Assembly (NCBI RefSeq): GCF_022846655.1 | Contig: NZ_AP025667.1 | Coordinates: 2,579,001-2,643,000 of the forward strand | Direction of reading: 5' to 3' | From: Streptomyces seoulensis | GTDB lineage: Bacteria > Actinomycetota > Actinomycetes > Streptomycetales > Streptomycetaceae | DNA: 64,000 nt | Shown: positions 33,493 to 41,939 of the stretch, one piece after another | Layout: every line of letters starts with the position of its first letter | Numbering within the stretch: the first letter of the stretch is position 1 | Program-made: the position numbers and the translations under genes | The notes under the pieces: model-generated | What the model saw: the letters and a program-made list of their open reading frames with translations, nothing else | Told to the model about the DNA's origin: nothing | Databases searched by the model: none

Positions 33493-36348
33493 TCAGCGAC
33501 GGCCGTCGAAGGGACGGCCCGTGCGGTCCCTGCCCCGGCGCAGTTCGGAGCGCAGGAGGCGGGAGACGGGGTCCAGCAGGCGGCGGGCCAGGTCGTCGAG
33601 GTCGGGGGCGGACTCCGGGGCCGGGGTCTTGGCGCGGCTCGTGGTGGCGGTCCGGGACTGCTCCGGGGGCGGAGAGTCGGCTTTGACCTGACCGGCGGCG
33701 GGGGGCGAGGTGGTGCCGTCCGCGTCGCGCTGGATTCGCACGGGGCGCACCAACGGGGGAGCGGGGTTCGGCGGGGTGGCCTCGCGTGCGGGCGCGTTCG
33801 CCAGGAACGGCTGCACCGCCGGGGGTTGGGGCGCCGTCACGGGCAGTGGGCGTGCGGCGGGCGCGGTGGGTGCCGGTGCCAACGGGGTCGGGCGGACGGC
33901 ACGCGCGGGGGCGGGGGCGACCGGCGCCTGGGGGGCGCGCTGGACGGCGGCCGAGGTGGGAGCCCCGGCTGTCTCACGTGTCCAGCGGGGAGCCACGACC
34001 GGACGTTCGGCGGCCCTGCGCTGTGCGGGCGCGGCAATGGGGGGTGCCGCCTGAGTGCTCAGGGTGAGGGGGCGTGCGGGGAGGAGGCTCAGGGTGGGTG
34101 ACGGCGCGGCGGGGGCGGCCTTGCCTGTGACCGTCACCGCCCGCGCCACGACCAGGGGCGTGCCGCCGGGTGCCTGGCGGGCGGGGGCACCTGGGCGTAC
34201 CGGGGCTGAACCCTGGCCGCTGGCGCCGGGCGCCCGGCGGGTCGGGGTGCCTGGACGCCCCGAGGCCGGAGCTGCCGGGGTGTGGGTGGTGCCGGGTGCG
34301 TGGTGGGTGGGCGCGCCTGGACGTGCCGGGGGCAGGGGGGTGGAGCCTTGGGTGGCGCCGGGTGTGTGGTGGGCGGGCGTGCCCGGACGTGCCGGGGTCT
34401 GGGGGCTTGCGCCTTGGGTGGTGCCGGGTGCGTGGTGGGCGGGTGTGCCTGGGCGCGCGGTTGTCAGGGGGGCCTGGCCCTGGCCGGTGGCGGACGCCTG
34501 GCGGGCCGGCGTGCCCGGACGCACCGGGGGCAGGGGCGACTCGCCCTGGGCCGTGCCGGGTGCGGGGCGGCCGGGGGCCGGGGACACGGGGGTCTGGCGG
34601 TCCGGGGAGCCGAGGGTCGGGCGTTCGGGGGTGCGGGGCGCGGCCGGGGGTGCCGGGGCGCGTTGTGCCGTGCGCCCCGTGTCCCCGGGTGCCGGGGAGC
34701 GGCGCGCGGGGGAGTCCTGGGGTGCGGTGCGGGGCGTCTCGGACGCGGGAGTGCCGGTACGCGCCACGGTCAGCGGTGCCGAGTGGGCGGGGTCGCCGGT
34801 CGGTGCGGAGTCCGGGCTCGTGCGGCGCTGGACGAGGGCGCCGGGCGGGGATGTCGGGGTGGGCGCGTCGGAAGGCGTCCGACCCACGGGCGTGCTGGTG
34901 ACGTCGGGCTGGGTGGTGCCCAACAACGGCGTTTGAGAGGGCTGTTGAGGCGCTCCCGGTGCGGGGGCGGCGGACCGCGGCACGGGGTTCCGGCCCGACC
35001 TCTGCCGGTTGCCTGGCACGTCGGCCGTGGCCGGGAGCGCCGACAGAGGTGCTCCCAGTCCCGTCCTCGTACGCGGGGCCGTCGGCTCGGCAGCTCGGCG
35101 GCGGGCGGGCTCGGTGGAGGGCGTGGTCGGTGTGCCACCGGGGGTCGATGAGCGCTCGCTCGTCGCTTCCGGCCGGCTCTGGACCACGGGAAGCGTGGGC
35201 CCCGGAGCGCTTCCCTCGACCGCGCCCTGCTTCATCGGCACGGCGGTCGGCGGGAGTTGGGACATAGGTGCGCCCAGCGGAGGGCGGCTCCCCTCGTGTC
35301 GCTGGACCGTCGCCTCCTTCGGCCGGGCGGCCTCCGGCTGCCGCTCGGTCTGCGGAGCGGGGGTGGCCGTCACCTTCGGGGCGGCCGTCGGCACAGGATT
35401 CACGCGGCGCGTCGGGCCGGCGGGCCGTCGGGCCACGATCAGCGAGCGCCCCACCGGGAGCGGACGCACTGGGGCACTGGTCGTCGCGGGGGTGACAGGT
35501 GCCGTCCGGCCGCCGCCCGTGCCGGACGACGCCGGAGCGCTGTCGGCGCGGGGAACGGTGGCTGTACGCGCGGGAGTTGGCCGAGGAGCCGGTACCGCCC
35601 CGCCCGTGCGGGGGTCCACCGCCGCGACGCGCCGCACCACCGGGAGCGCCCGCGCGGGTGCTGCCGCCGTGGCCGCACGTTGCACCGTGGGCTCCGGAGT
35701 GCCGAGCACGGCCGGAGACGATGTGGGCGTGAGGCCGCGCTGCTCCTCGACAGGGGCCGCAGGCGCCCCCGGTACGTCACGGCTGACCGGACCCTGTCCC
35801 GACGAAGCCCGGCGCCGCTGCACCGCGGGCATGCCGACGCGCCCCGCCTCGGCGCCCCCCTCCGGCGCCGAGCCCGAGCCCGCCGTAACCCGCGCGGCCG
35901 GACGCTCCGCCTGCCGGGGGCGACCGGTCACGACCCTCTCCAGCCGCTCCCCGCCCGCGGGCGCGACCTCTTCCGGGTCCTCTCGCCGCACGGCACGCAA
36001 CAGCAGCGGCCCTCCGCCACTGAACGTCTCACCGGAGCCCGAAGCCGTCCGGGCGACCCCCCGCACCAGCCCGGCCGGGGCCGAAGGCAGCACCCCGTGC
36101 GCGAGTCCGGTGTCGAACGACGGATCGCGCCAGGCGGCCAGCCCCGCGCGGAAGGCGAGACCGTCACTGACCGCCAACGGGGCGCGGGCCAGAGTCAGTT
36201 CCGGCGTGGAAGCCGCACGCCAGCCACCGTCCCAGCCCTCGGGCACGCCGACGCCGGCAGGCGCCCGCTCCACTGGACCGGAGCCGGCGCTGCCGACGTT
36301 CTCGACGGTGGACGGCCGGGGCCGACGCACCCTGTCTCGCCATCCCAT
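33493..36348 (-). CDS. 951-aa Pro/Ala/Thr-rich CIS protein with degenerate internal repeats
   Basis: 951 residues. The N-terminal ~150 residues are mixed (ELTLARAPLAVSDGLAFRAG). Residues about 150-900 are low-complexity, dominated by Pro, Ala, Thr, Gly and Arg. Between about 600 and 740 a ~22-residue unit of the form RPGTPAHHAPGTTQG recurs at least five times with drift. The C-terminal ~40 residues (PDLDDLARRLLDPVSRLLRS) form a conserved-looking helix ending GRPFDGRR. It lies between the 52-aa protein and the second tube gene. No orthodox tape-measure gene is present elsewhere in the cluster, so this protein is the length-ruler or scaffold candidate by elimination; the function is not established. 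Confidence 0.7.
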   Translation of the reverse strand: MGWRDRVRRPRPSTVENVGSAGSGPVERAPAGVGVPEGWDGGWRAASTPELTLARAPLAVSDGLAFRAGLAAWRDPSFDTGLAHGVLPSAPAGLVRGVARTASGSGETFSGGGPLLLRAVRREDPEEVAPAGGERLERVVTGRPRQAERPAARVTAGSGSAPEGGAEAGRVGMPAVQRRRASSGQGPVSRDVPGAPAAPVEEQRGLTPTSSPAVLGTPEPTVQRAATAAAPARALPVVRRVAAVDPRTGGAVPAPRPTPARTATVPRADSAPASSGTGGGRTAPVTPATTSAPVRPLPVGRSLIVARRPAGPTRRVNPVPTAAPKVTATPAPQTERQPEAARPKEATVQRHEGSRPPLGAPMSQLPPTAVPMKQGAVEGSAPGPTLPVVQSRPEATSERSSTPGGTPTTPSTEPARRRAAEPTAPRTRTGLGAPLSALPATADVPGNRQRSGRNPVPRSAAPAPGAPQQPSQTPLLGTTQPDVTSTPVGRTPSDAPTPTSPPGALVQRRTSPDSAPTGDPAHSAPLTVARTGTPASETPRTAPQDSPARRSPAPGDTGRTAQRAPAPPAAPRTPERPTLGSPDRQTPVSPAPGRPAPGTAQGESPLPPVRPGTPARQASATGQGQAPLTTARPGTPAHHAPGTTQGASPQTPARPGTPAHHTPGATQGSTPLPPARPGAPTHHAPGTTHTPAAPASGRPGTPTRRAPGASGQGSAPVRPGAPARQAPGGTPLVVARAVTVTGKAAPAAPSPTLSLLPARPLTLSTQAAPPIAAPAQRRAAERPVVAPRWTRETAGAPTSAAVQRAPQAPVAPAPARAVRPTPLAPAPTAPAARPLPVTAPQPPAVQPFLANAPAREATPPNPAPPLVRPVRIQRDADGTTSPPAAGQVKADSPPPEQSRTATTSRAKTPAPESAPDLDDLARRLLDPVSRLLRSELRRGRDRTGRPFDGRR

Positions 36349-36352
36349 GCGG

Positions 36353-36511
36353 TCAACCGCCTTCGTTCACGCGGGTGTTGATGCGGGCGATCTCGCCGAC
36401 CCACTCCCGGCGCTCGCCATGGGTCAGGTCGAGGATCTCGTCGCGGCTCCAGTGGAAGTGGTAGGCGACGTACGCGATCTCCTCCCGCAGCCGGGGGAGC
36501 GCGTACGTCAC
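36353..36511 (-). CDS. DUF6760-like 52-aa CIS cluster protein
   Basis: 52 residues from GTG 36511 to TGA at 36353-36355, easy to miss because of its size. The sequence begins VTYALPRLREEIAYVAYHFH and continues WSRDEILDLTHGERREWVGE, a compact two-helix protein. It overlaps the preceding gene by 4 nt (GTGA) and is followed after 4 nt by the next ATG, so it is embedded in the operon. Small proteins of this type occur at this position in actinobacterial CIS clusters. In tailed phages this slot often encodes assembly chaperones. Family name given with moderate confidence. Confidence 0.8.
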   Translation of the reverse strand: MTYALPRLREEIAYVAYHFHWSRDEILDLTHGERREWVGEIARINTRVNEGG

Positions 36512-37005
36512 GATTCCCCCAGGCGCCCACCCGAGAGGTCGACCTCGAAGCCGCCCTCGCAGTGCGGGCAGGTGACCGCCGCACGCGTGTGGCCCTCGCT
36601 GTTGACGCGCCGGTAGAAGTCCTGGAGGAACGCGACATCGGTCGCGTACATCCGCTCCACGACCCCCGCGTGCACATCGGTGATCGTGCCGATCCGGGTG
36701 ATCACCTGGCTGAGCAGCACGACACTGAGGTACGCGGGGTTCTCCTTGACCCGCAGGTCGATCTGCGGGCGCAGCTCGTCGCGGGCCGTGGCCAGGCGCA
36801 TCGAGCCGTGCCGGTGCACGGTGCCCGCCTCGTCCACGTACCCGCGCGGCAGCTCGAACTCGAACTCCGTGCGCAGCGCGGGCTCCTGGCGCGGCGGCGC
36901 CGCGGGCGTGAACGGCTTGGACACCGCCTCCGCCTCGTCCTTCGCGGGAGCCGTCGCCTGGAGGATCTCGTCCAGGTTGCCCGCGGTCACCGTACGGCGC
37001 CTCAT
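36508..37005 (-). CDS. CIS assembly protein with a CxxC motif (phage tail assembly-like)
   Basis: 165 residues from ATG 37005, overlapping the tube gene stop by 4 nt. The middle part (FELPRGYVDEAGTVHRHGSM) is a conserved beta segment, and helical residues follow (YLSVVLLSQVITRIGTI). A C-terminal TCPHCEGGFEVDLSG gives one CxxC that could bind zinc through dimerisation or act with His. Gene order (tube, this gene, small helical protein) parallels the tube-chaperone arrangement of contractile phages, so a chaperone role for the tube or ruler is inferred. Confidence 0.7.
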   Translation of the reverse strand: MRRRTVTAGNLDEILQATAPAKDEAEAVSKPFTPAAPPRQEPALRTEFEFELPRGYVDEAGTVHRHGSMRLATARDELRPQIDLRVKENPAYLSVVLLSQVITRIGTITDVHAGVVERMYATDVAFLQDFYRRVNSEGHTRAAVTCPHCEGGFEVDLSGGRLGES

Positions 37006-37442
37006 TCGACGATGATCTCCTCGAACACGATGGTCACGGACTCGGTGGCGGCCGACGACTCGCCTGCCTTGAGGGACGGGCCCTCCCACTTGGACGCCCA
37101 GCCCTGCATGAGCTGGATGCGCCGCACGGTCTCACCGGTGGAGTCCTTGATCTCGATGGTGAGGTTCTGCCGCGCCGTGTCCACCGCGCCGTTGTTCAGC
37201 GTCTCCTTGATCCAGGAGGTGAACTCGCTGCTCTGGTCGAGCCCACGGGTGATCGTGATCTCGCCTGCCTGGCGGGCGCCCGGCTGCTTGCGGATGATCT
37301 GCTTGCCCTCGGAGCTGACCTGCCGGACCTCGACCACCTCCTCCTCGACGCTCAGGCCGCTGATCTCCTGGATGGATTCGACCAGGTAGCCGCCGAGCTG
37401 GACGCCGAAGATATGGGTGGAAAGAGCATCGCCCTCAGCCAT
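37002..37442 (-). CDS. cis1a: Main inner tube protein
   Basis: 146 residues. The sequence of the eCIS tube family (Afp1/gp19-like) is clear: LSTHIFGVQLGGYLVESIQE, SGLSVEEEVVEV and ITRGLDQSSEFTSWIKETLN. It forms stacked hexameric rings inside the sheath. It lies 48 nt downstream of the sheath gene, with AAAGGTGAC as ribosome site, the usual sheath-tube order for coordinated high expression. Confidence 0.93.
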   Translation of the reverse strand: MAEGDALSTHIFGVQLGGYLVESIQEISGLSVEEEVVEVRQVSSEGKQIIRKQPGARQAGEITITRGLDQSSEFTSWIKETLNNGAVDTARQNLTIEIKDSTGETVRRIQLMQGWASKWEGPSLKAGESSAATESVTIVFEEIIVE

Positions 37443-37490
37443 GACTGTCTGTCACCTTTCTGGGTGGATAAGTGCCGGAAGCGACGGAGG

Positions 37491-39047
37491 TCACTCGTCG
37501 ACGAGGCTGGTGCTGTCGGAGAACTGCGCCAGCCGGAACACCACGAACTCGGCCGGCTTGACCGGCGAGACACCGATCTCGCAGACCACGCGTCCCTGGT
37601 CGATGGACTCCTGCGGGTTGTTGTCCCGGTCGCACTTGACGTAGAACGCCTCCGCCGCCGTCCGCCCGAACAGCGCGCCCCGGCGCCACTCCTCGGTGAG
37701 GAAGGCACTGACGTTGCGCCGGATGCTCGACCACAGCCGGTCGTCGTTCGGCTCGAACACCACCCACTGGGTGCCGAGCAGGATCGACTCCTCCAGGTAG
37801 TTGAACAGCCGGCGCACGTTCAGGTAGCGCCACGCCGGGTCGGAGGAGAGGGTGCGCGCACCCCACACCCGCACACCCCGGCCCGGGAAGGTACGGATGC
37901 AGTTCACGCCGATCGGGTTGAGCAGGTCCTGCTCGCCCTTGCTCAGCCGCAGCTCCAGGTCGACCGCGCCACGGATCACCTCGTTCGCTGGCGCCTTGTG
38001 CACACCGCGCTCGGCGTCGCTGCGCGCCCACAGGCCGGCGACGTGCCCGCTCGGCGGGACGGTGATGTTGCGTCCGGCGGCCGGGTCCAGCACCCGGACC
38101 CAGGGGTAGTACAGGGTGGCGTAGCGGGAGTCGTAACCCGCCTCGTCGTTGCGCCAGTTGCGGACCGCCTGCGCGGACAGGCCGGGCGGGGCGTCGAGGA
38201 CGGCGACGCGGTCGCCCATCTGCTCGCAGTGCGAGATGACCGCGAGCTGCACCGTGCGCAGGCCCTCGGCGTCGATGTCACCACGCTGGTAGGCGCTCAT
38301 CAGGTCGGGGACGGCGACCATCGTGATCTCGTCCACGCTCTCCAGACCGGCGAAGCCGGTACGGGCGTCCGCGTCGCCGACGTACTCGGCCGGGTCCAGC
38401 CGGGCCACCTGGCCGGAGGCGGCGGGCGCGGGGGAGGCCGGGGCGTCCGGCACGGCGATCGTCTGCGTGGCCGGCCGCGTCGCGTTCCCGCCCCGCTGCT
38501 CGGTCACCTCGATCAGCTTCGAGGCGCGGGCCTGGGTGGGCAGGTAGCCCTTGACGTTCCGGCGGGTCGAGGCGTCGTAGGTCTCGGCCACCTGTTCGCC
38601 CTGGCGGACCAGGACGCGGAAGCGGTCCTCCGGCGGGTTCTCGCCCTCCGGGTCGGCGATCTCGATGGACACGCCGCTCACGCCGGGCTTGGCCGCGATC
38701 TGGAAGCCGCCCACCTCGACGGCGAGCGCCGCCTGCTCACGCCGCGCGTCGCCGTTCCCGGCCGGGGCGGAGGAGTCCTTGGCGGAGCCGCCGATCCGCA
38801 CGATGTAGGCGGAGCCGCCGCCGTTCGCGAAGTAGCCGTAGACGGAGTGCGGCAGGTACGCGCCCTGCACGAAACCGCCGAACAGACGGGTGTACTGGTC
38901 CCAGCTCGTCACCAGCGTCGGCTCGTGGAACGGCCCGTCCTCGGCGAAGCCGACGAACGCGGCGACCGCGGTGCCCACACCCTCGATGGGGCGAGCACCG
39001 GACTGCACCTCCTCCACGTAAACACCTGGGGTGAGGTACGTCGGCAT
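37491..39047 (-). CDS. cis2: Contractile tail sheath protein
   Basis: 518 residues, typical for sheath subunits. The N-terminus (TPGVYVEEVQSGARPIEGVG) and C-terminus (GVSPVKPAEFVVFRLAQF) are the interlocking strands that form the sheath handshake. The middle contains VRIGGSAKD and the conserved RGVRVWGARTLSSDP. Contraction drives the tube through the target membrane. A single sheath gene is present (Afp and PVC have three). A 139-nt gap from the upstream ATPase gene leaves room for its own promoter. Confidence 0.95.
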   Translation of the reverse strand: MPTYLTPGVYVEEVQSGARPIEGVGTAVAAFVGFAEDGPFHEPTLVTSWDQYTRLFGGFVQGAYLPHSVYGYFANGGGSAYIVRIGGSAKDSSAPAGNGDARREQAALAVEVGGFQIAAKPGVSGVSIEIADPEGENPPEDRFRVLVRQGEQVAETYDASTRRNVKGYLPTQARASKLIEVTEQRGGNATRPATQTIAVPDAPASPAPAASGQVARLDPAEYVGDADARTGFAGLESVDEITMVAVPDLMSAYQRGDIDAEGLRTVQLAVISHCEQMGDRVAVLDAPPGLSAQAVRNWRNDEAGYDSRYATLYYPWVRVLDPAAGRNITVPPSGHVAGLWARSDAERGVHKAPANEVIRGAVDLELRLSKGEQDLLNPIGVNCIRTFPGRGVRVWGARTLSSDPAWRYLNVRRLFNYLEESILLGTQWVVFEPNDDRLWSSIRRNVSAFLTEEWRRGALFGRTAAEAFYVKCDRDNNPQESIDQGRVVCEIGVSPVKPAEFVVFRLAQFSDSTSLVDE

Positions 39048-39186
39048 GCTCGCTCCTTCACGGTCCTGCGGTCCGGGTCCCCTTCACCCTCTCCCGTGGA
39101 CGCCGCCGCCGGAGGGGACATCGGGCCCTGTCCGGGGGCAGCCGTCCTGCCCGCGCGGGCGTGCGCGCCGCACCGTGCGTGCAGGC
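39048..39186. other. 139-nt gap between ATPase and sheath genes
   Basis: The largest break inside the CIS operon. It contains a short hairpin (GGGCAG-CCGTC-CTGCCC at 39136-39152) that could reduce read-through, plus the sheath gene's leader. This suggests a separate promoter for the abundant structural genes, but no convincing -10/-35 pair was identified. Confidence 0.35.
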
Positions 39187-41235
39187 TCAGGCGCCCGTGA
39201 CCTGCGCCAGCCAGGAACCGAACTCCGCCGCGAGGACCAGCCGGCCGAGCTTGCGGTACTCCTGCGCGACCGACTCCACCACCTGCCCCATCGTCAGCTC
39301 CTGCCCGGATTCCGCCGCGAGATACGCGGCCGTCACCGCGCAGGACCGGATCGAACCGCCCGCCAGCTCGAACCGGTCGGCACAGAACCTCAGGTCCACG
39401 TCGGCGGCGCGCGGCACCCGCTCGCCCAGGCACCGCTCCCACAGCGCCAGGCGCTGCGCCGCGTCGGGCATCGGGAAGTCGGCCACCACGTCGAGCCGCC
39501 GGGTGAACGCCTCGTCCAGGTTGGCCCGCAGATTGGTGGTCAGCACGGCGATGCCGTCGAAGGACTCCATGCGCTGGAGCAGGTAGGCCGACTCGATGTT
39601 GGCGTGCCGGTCGCGGGCGTCCTTCACCTCGGAGCGCTTGCCGAAGATCGCGTCGGCCTCGTCGAACAGCAGGACCGCGTTGACCGCCGACGCCTCGGTG
39701 AAGATCCGCTCCAGGTTCTTCTCGGTCTCCCCGATATACTTGTCGACCACGGTCGACAGGTCCACCACGTACAGATCCATGCCCAGGTCGGTGGCGACCA
39801 CCTCGGCGGACATCGTCTTGCCGGTGCCGGACTCACCGGCGAACAGCGCGATCACCCCGCGGCCCCGGCCCCCGCCGGGACGCATGCCCCACCGGCCGAG
39901 CACCTGGTCGCGGTGGCGGGCACGCACCGAGAGCTCGCGCAGACCCTTCAGGGTCCGCGGCGGCAGCACCAGGTCGTCCCAGCCGACCCCGGGCTCCACC
40001 CGGCGGGCCAGCCGGGCCAGACCCGCGCCGTTCTGCGCCCGTACCGCGGTCCGGACGTCCTCCGCGCCCACCGGCCGCCCGGCCAGGGCCGCCGTGCGCA
40101 CCGCCGCGTCCGCGGCCCGCCTGAGCTGACCCGAGTCGAGCCGGTGCGCGGCCACGGCGCGGGCCGGCTCCTCGCCCGCCGTCCTGTCCGGCGGGGCGCC
40201 GGCCGCCTCCAGCGCGAACCGCCACCGCACGGCCTGCTGCTCCGGCGAGGACTTGCCCACCACGAAGGACACCGGCGTACGGACGGCCCACCCCGGGTCC
40301 CACCCCTGCGCGCCGTACGTGAACAGCGGGATGCCGGACAGCGCCGCGCACACCGTGCGCAGGACGTCGGTCCGCTCGGACGGCTTGTCGGGAAGGTCGT
40401 CCAGCGGGCCGAGCACCACCCCGGCACCGGTCAGGCGTGCCTCGCGGGCGGCGGCCGCGGCCAGCTCCGGCAGCGCACGGGCGTGCCGGGCCAGCGCGGC
40501 CGCGTCCAGGACCAGCGGCAGGCGGCCCGCTTCGCGCAGTGCCGCGTCCGCCAGGCCCTCGGGGGCACCGCCGAGTGCCCGCAGGTGCACATGGCCGGTG
40601 CCGCTCCGGGCCGCCCCGGCGGCCCGCCGGACCAGTTCGAGGTCGGCCGCCGGGTCGGCCGCGTGCTCCCCGAGCACGGAACCGAGGCGGGCGTCGGGTG
40701 CGGTGTCGCCCAGCAGATGCGCGGTCACCCGGTCGGGCACCGCCAGCACCCGCGACAGCGGCGGCCGTTCCGGCTCCTGGACCTCCAGCAGACCGCCCGC
40801 GAGCAGCGGCGCGCCGGGGGAGAGGCGGAAGCGGGCCGGGGACAGCCCGTCGTGCCCGCACAGTTCGAGGGCCAGCCCGACCGTGGGCCTGCGCCGGGTG
40901 AGGTCGTCGTTCAGATAGCCGTAGAGCTGCTCGAAGCGGGCGTCCAGGTCCGGGGCCAACGCGACCAGCAGCAGGTCCAGATCGAGCGGGGTGAGGTCGA
41001 AGTCCCTTGCCAGGCGGCCCAGTGGAGAATCCTGCGCCGCCTGCTCGGGCTCGGCGGGGGACGGTTCGCGGCGGATGTCGAGGAGGCGCTGCGCCGCCTC
41101 GGGGGTGAGGTACTGGCCGCGGTAGGGGTCGTCCGGGTCGGGGTCGACGGCCCGCCGCGCGGCGACCGCCTTCTGCACCCGCTCCTCCACGGCGCGCAGC
41201 CGCCGCCACAGCTCCGTCTCGACGGTCTGCGTCAT
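39187..41235 (-). CDS. cis15: AAA+ ATPase of the contractile injection system
   Basis: 682 residues. The N-terminal ~440 residues include a degenerate ATPase-like module and linker. The C-terminal AAA+ domain has Walker A FAGESGTGKTMSAE (K473), Walker B VLLFDEADAIF (D525, E526), a sensor-1 region VLTTNLRANLDEAF and arginine-finger candidates in RRLDVVADFP. Afp15-type ATPases are needed for particle assembly or maturation. It overlaps the DUF4255 gene by 4 nt (ATGA). Confidence 0.92.
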   Translation of the reverse strand: MTQTVETELWRRLRAVEERVQKAVAARRAVDPDPDDPYRGQYLTPEAAQRLLDIRREPSPAEPEQAAQDSPLGRLARDFDLTPLDLDLLLVALAPDLDARFEQLYGYLNDDLTRRRPTVGLALELCGHDGLSPARFRLSPGAPLLAGGLLEVQEPERPPLSRVLAVPDRVTAHLLGDTAPDARLGSVLGEHAADPAADLELVRRAAGAARSGTGHVHLRALGGAPEGLADAALREAGRLPLVLDAAALARHARALPELAAAAAREARLTGAGVVLGPLDDLPDKPSERTDVLRTVCAALSGIPLFTYGAQGWDPGWAVRTPVSFVVGKSSPEQQAVRWRFALEAAGAPPDRTAGEEPARAVAAHRLDSGQLRRAADAAVRTAALAGRPVGAEDVRTAVRAQNGAGLARLARRVEPGVGWDDLVLPPRTLKGLRELSVRARHRDQVLGRWGMRPGGGRGRGVIALFAGESGTGKTMSAEVVATDLGMDLYVVDLSTVVDKYIGETEKNLERIFTEASAVNAVLLFDEADAIFGKRSEVKDARDRHANIESAYLLQRMESFDGIAVLTTNLRANLDEAFTRRLDVVADFPMPDAAQRLALWERCLGERVPRAADVDLRFCADRFELAGGSIRSCAVTAAYLAAESGQELTMGQVVESVAQEYRKLGRLVLAAEFGSWLAQVTGA

Positions 41236-41939
41236 GGCTGACGGTCACCCCGCCTGCGTCGCCGGGCGGGCGCGGGCCGCCGCTCGCGGGAGCCGCCGAA
41301 GCCCTCCTCGCCGGGGTCGTCGATCTCCGCGTAGCGCAGTCGGCGCGCCGACTCCGGCTCGTCCGGCAGGGACCGGGGCACCGACCGGACGACCACGCCC
41401 TCGGTCACCGGCGGTGCGGCGACCCGCACGATACCGGCCAGCGGCGCCCGTACCCGGACCCCGAGCGAGGGCTTCAGCTCGCCGCCGAGCGCGGACCACA
41501 CGTCGGACGCGGCCGGGGCGTCCAGGCCGGTGCCGCCCCCGTCGATGCCCACGATCAGGCCGAGTTCGGCGAGCGTGCCGGTGAGCAGGTGCGGGGCCAG
41601 GGTGTCCGTGGACACCAGGGTGGTCAGCACCTGGGACAGCAGCCGGTGCTCGTCCTGCGGGCGGCTCGCCCACGCGGTGACCAGATACGTCAGCTCGAAC
41701 CAGCGGGCGGGCGAGCGACGGGCGACGACGAAACCGTCCTCGTCGTAGATCTCGCCCGCGCTGCTGTTGCGCCGGGTGTTGTCCTCCCGGATGTCGTACA
41801 GGAACGCGCACACCGTGGGCGCGCTGCGCCGGGCCGCCCAGTCGCTGGTCGGCGCGTCGAAGACCACCTCGACGCCCGACGCGGCCAGCCCGGACTCCTC
41901 CAGCAGGCCCCGCAGTGCCTCGTCGACCTCGTGGATCAT
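41232..41939 (-). CDS. cis16: DUF4255 protein, probable sheath/tube cap (Afp16-like)
   Basis: 235 residues from ATG 41939. The N-terminal ~190 residues match DUF4255/Pvc16: IHEVDEALRGLLEESGL, then FVVARRSPARWFELTYLVTA and EHRLLSQVLTTLV. The C-terminal tail is basic and disordered (RRRRRGDRQP). Afp16/Pvc16 terminates tube and sheath growth at the distal end. It overlaps both neighbours by 4 nt. Confidence 0.88.
   Translation of the reverse strand: MIHEVDEALRGLLEESGLAASGVEVVFDAPTSDWAARRSAPTVCAFLYDIREDNTRRNSSAGEIYDEDGFVVARRSPARWFELTYLVTAWASRPQDEHRLLSQVLTTLVSTDTLAPHLLTGTLAELGLIVGIDGGGTGLDAPAASDVWSALGGELKPSLGVRVRAPLAGIVRVAAPPVTEGVVVRSVPRSLPDEPESARRLRYAEIDDPGEEGFGGSRERRPAPARRRRRGDRQP

Noticed and set aside
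34170..34590. Regular repeats as a possible CRISPR array
   Set aside because: The repeats are degenerate, lie in frame inside a coding region and have no unique spacers or cas genes.
39136..39152. Short hairpin as a full terminator between ATPase and sheath genes
   Set aside because: Only 6 bp of stem and no U-tract; at most a partial attenuator.
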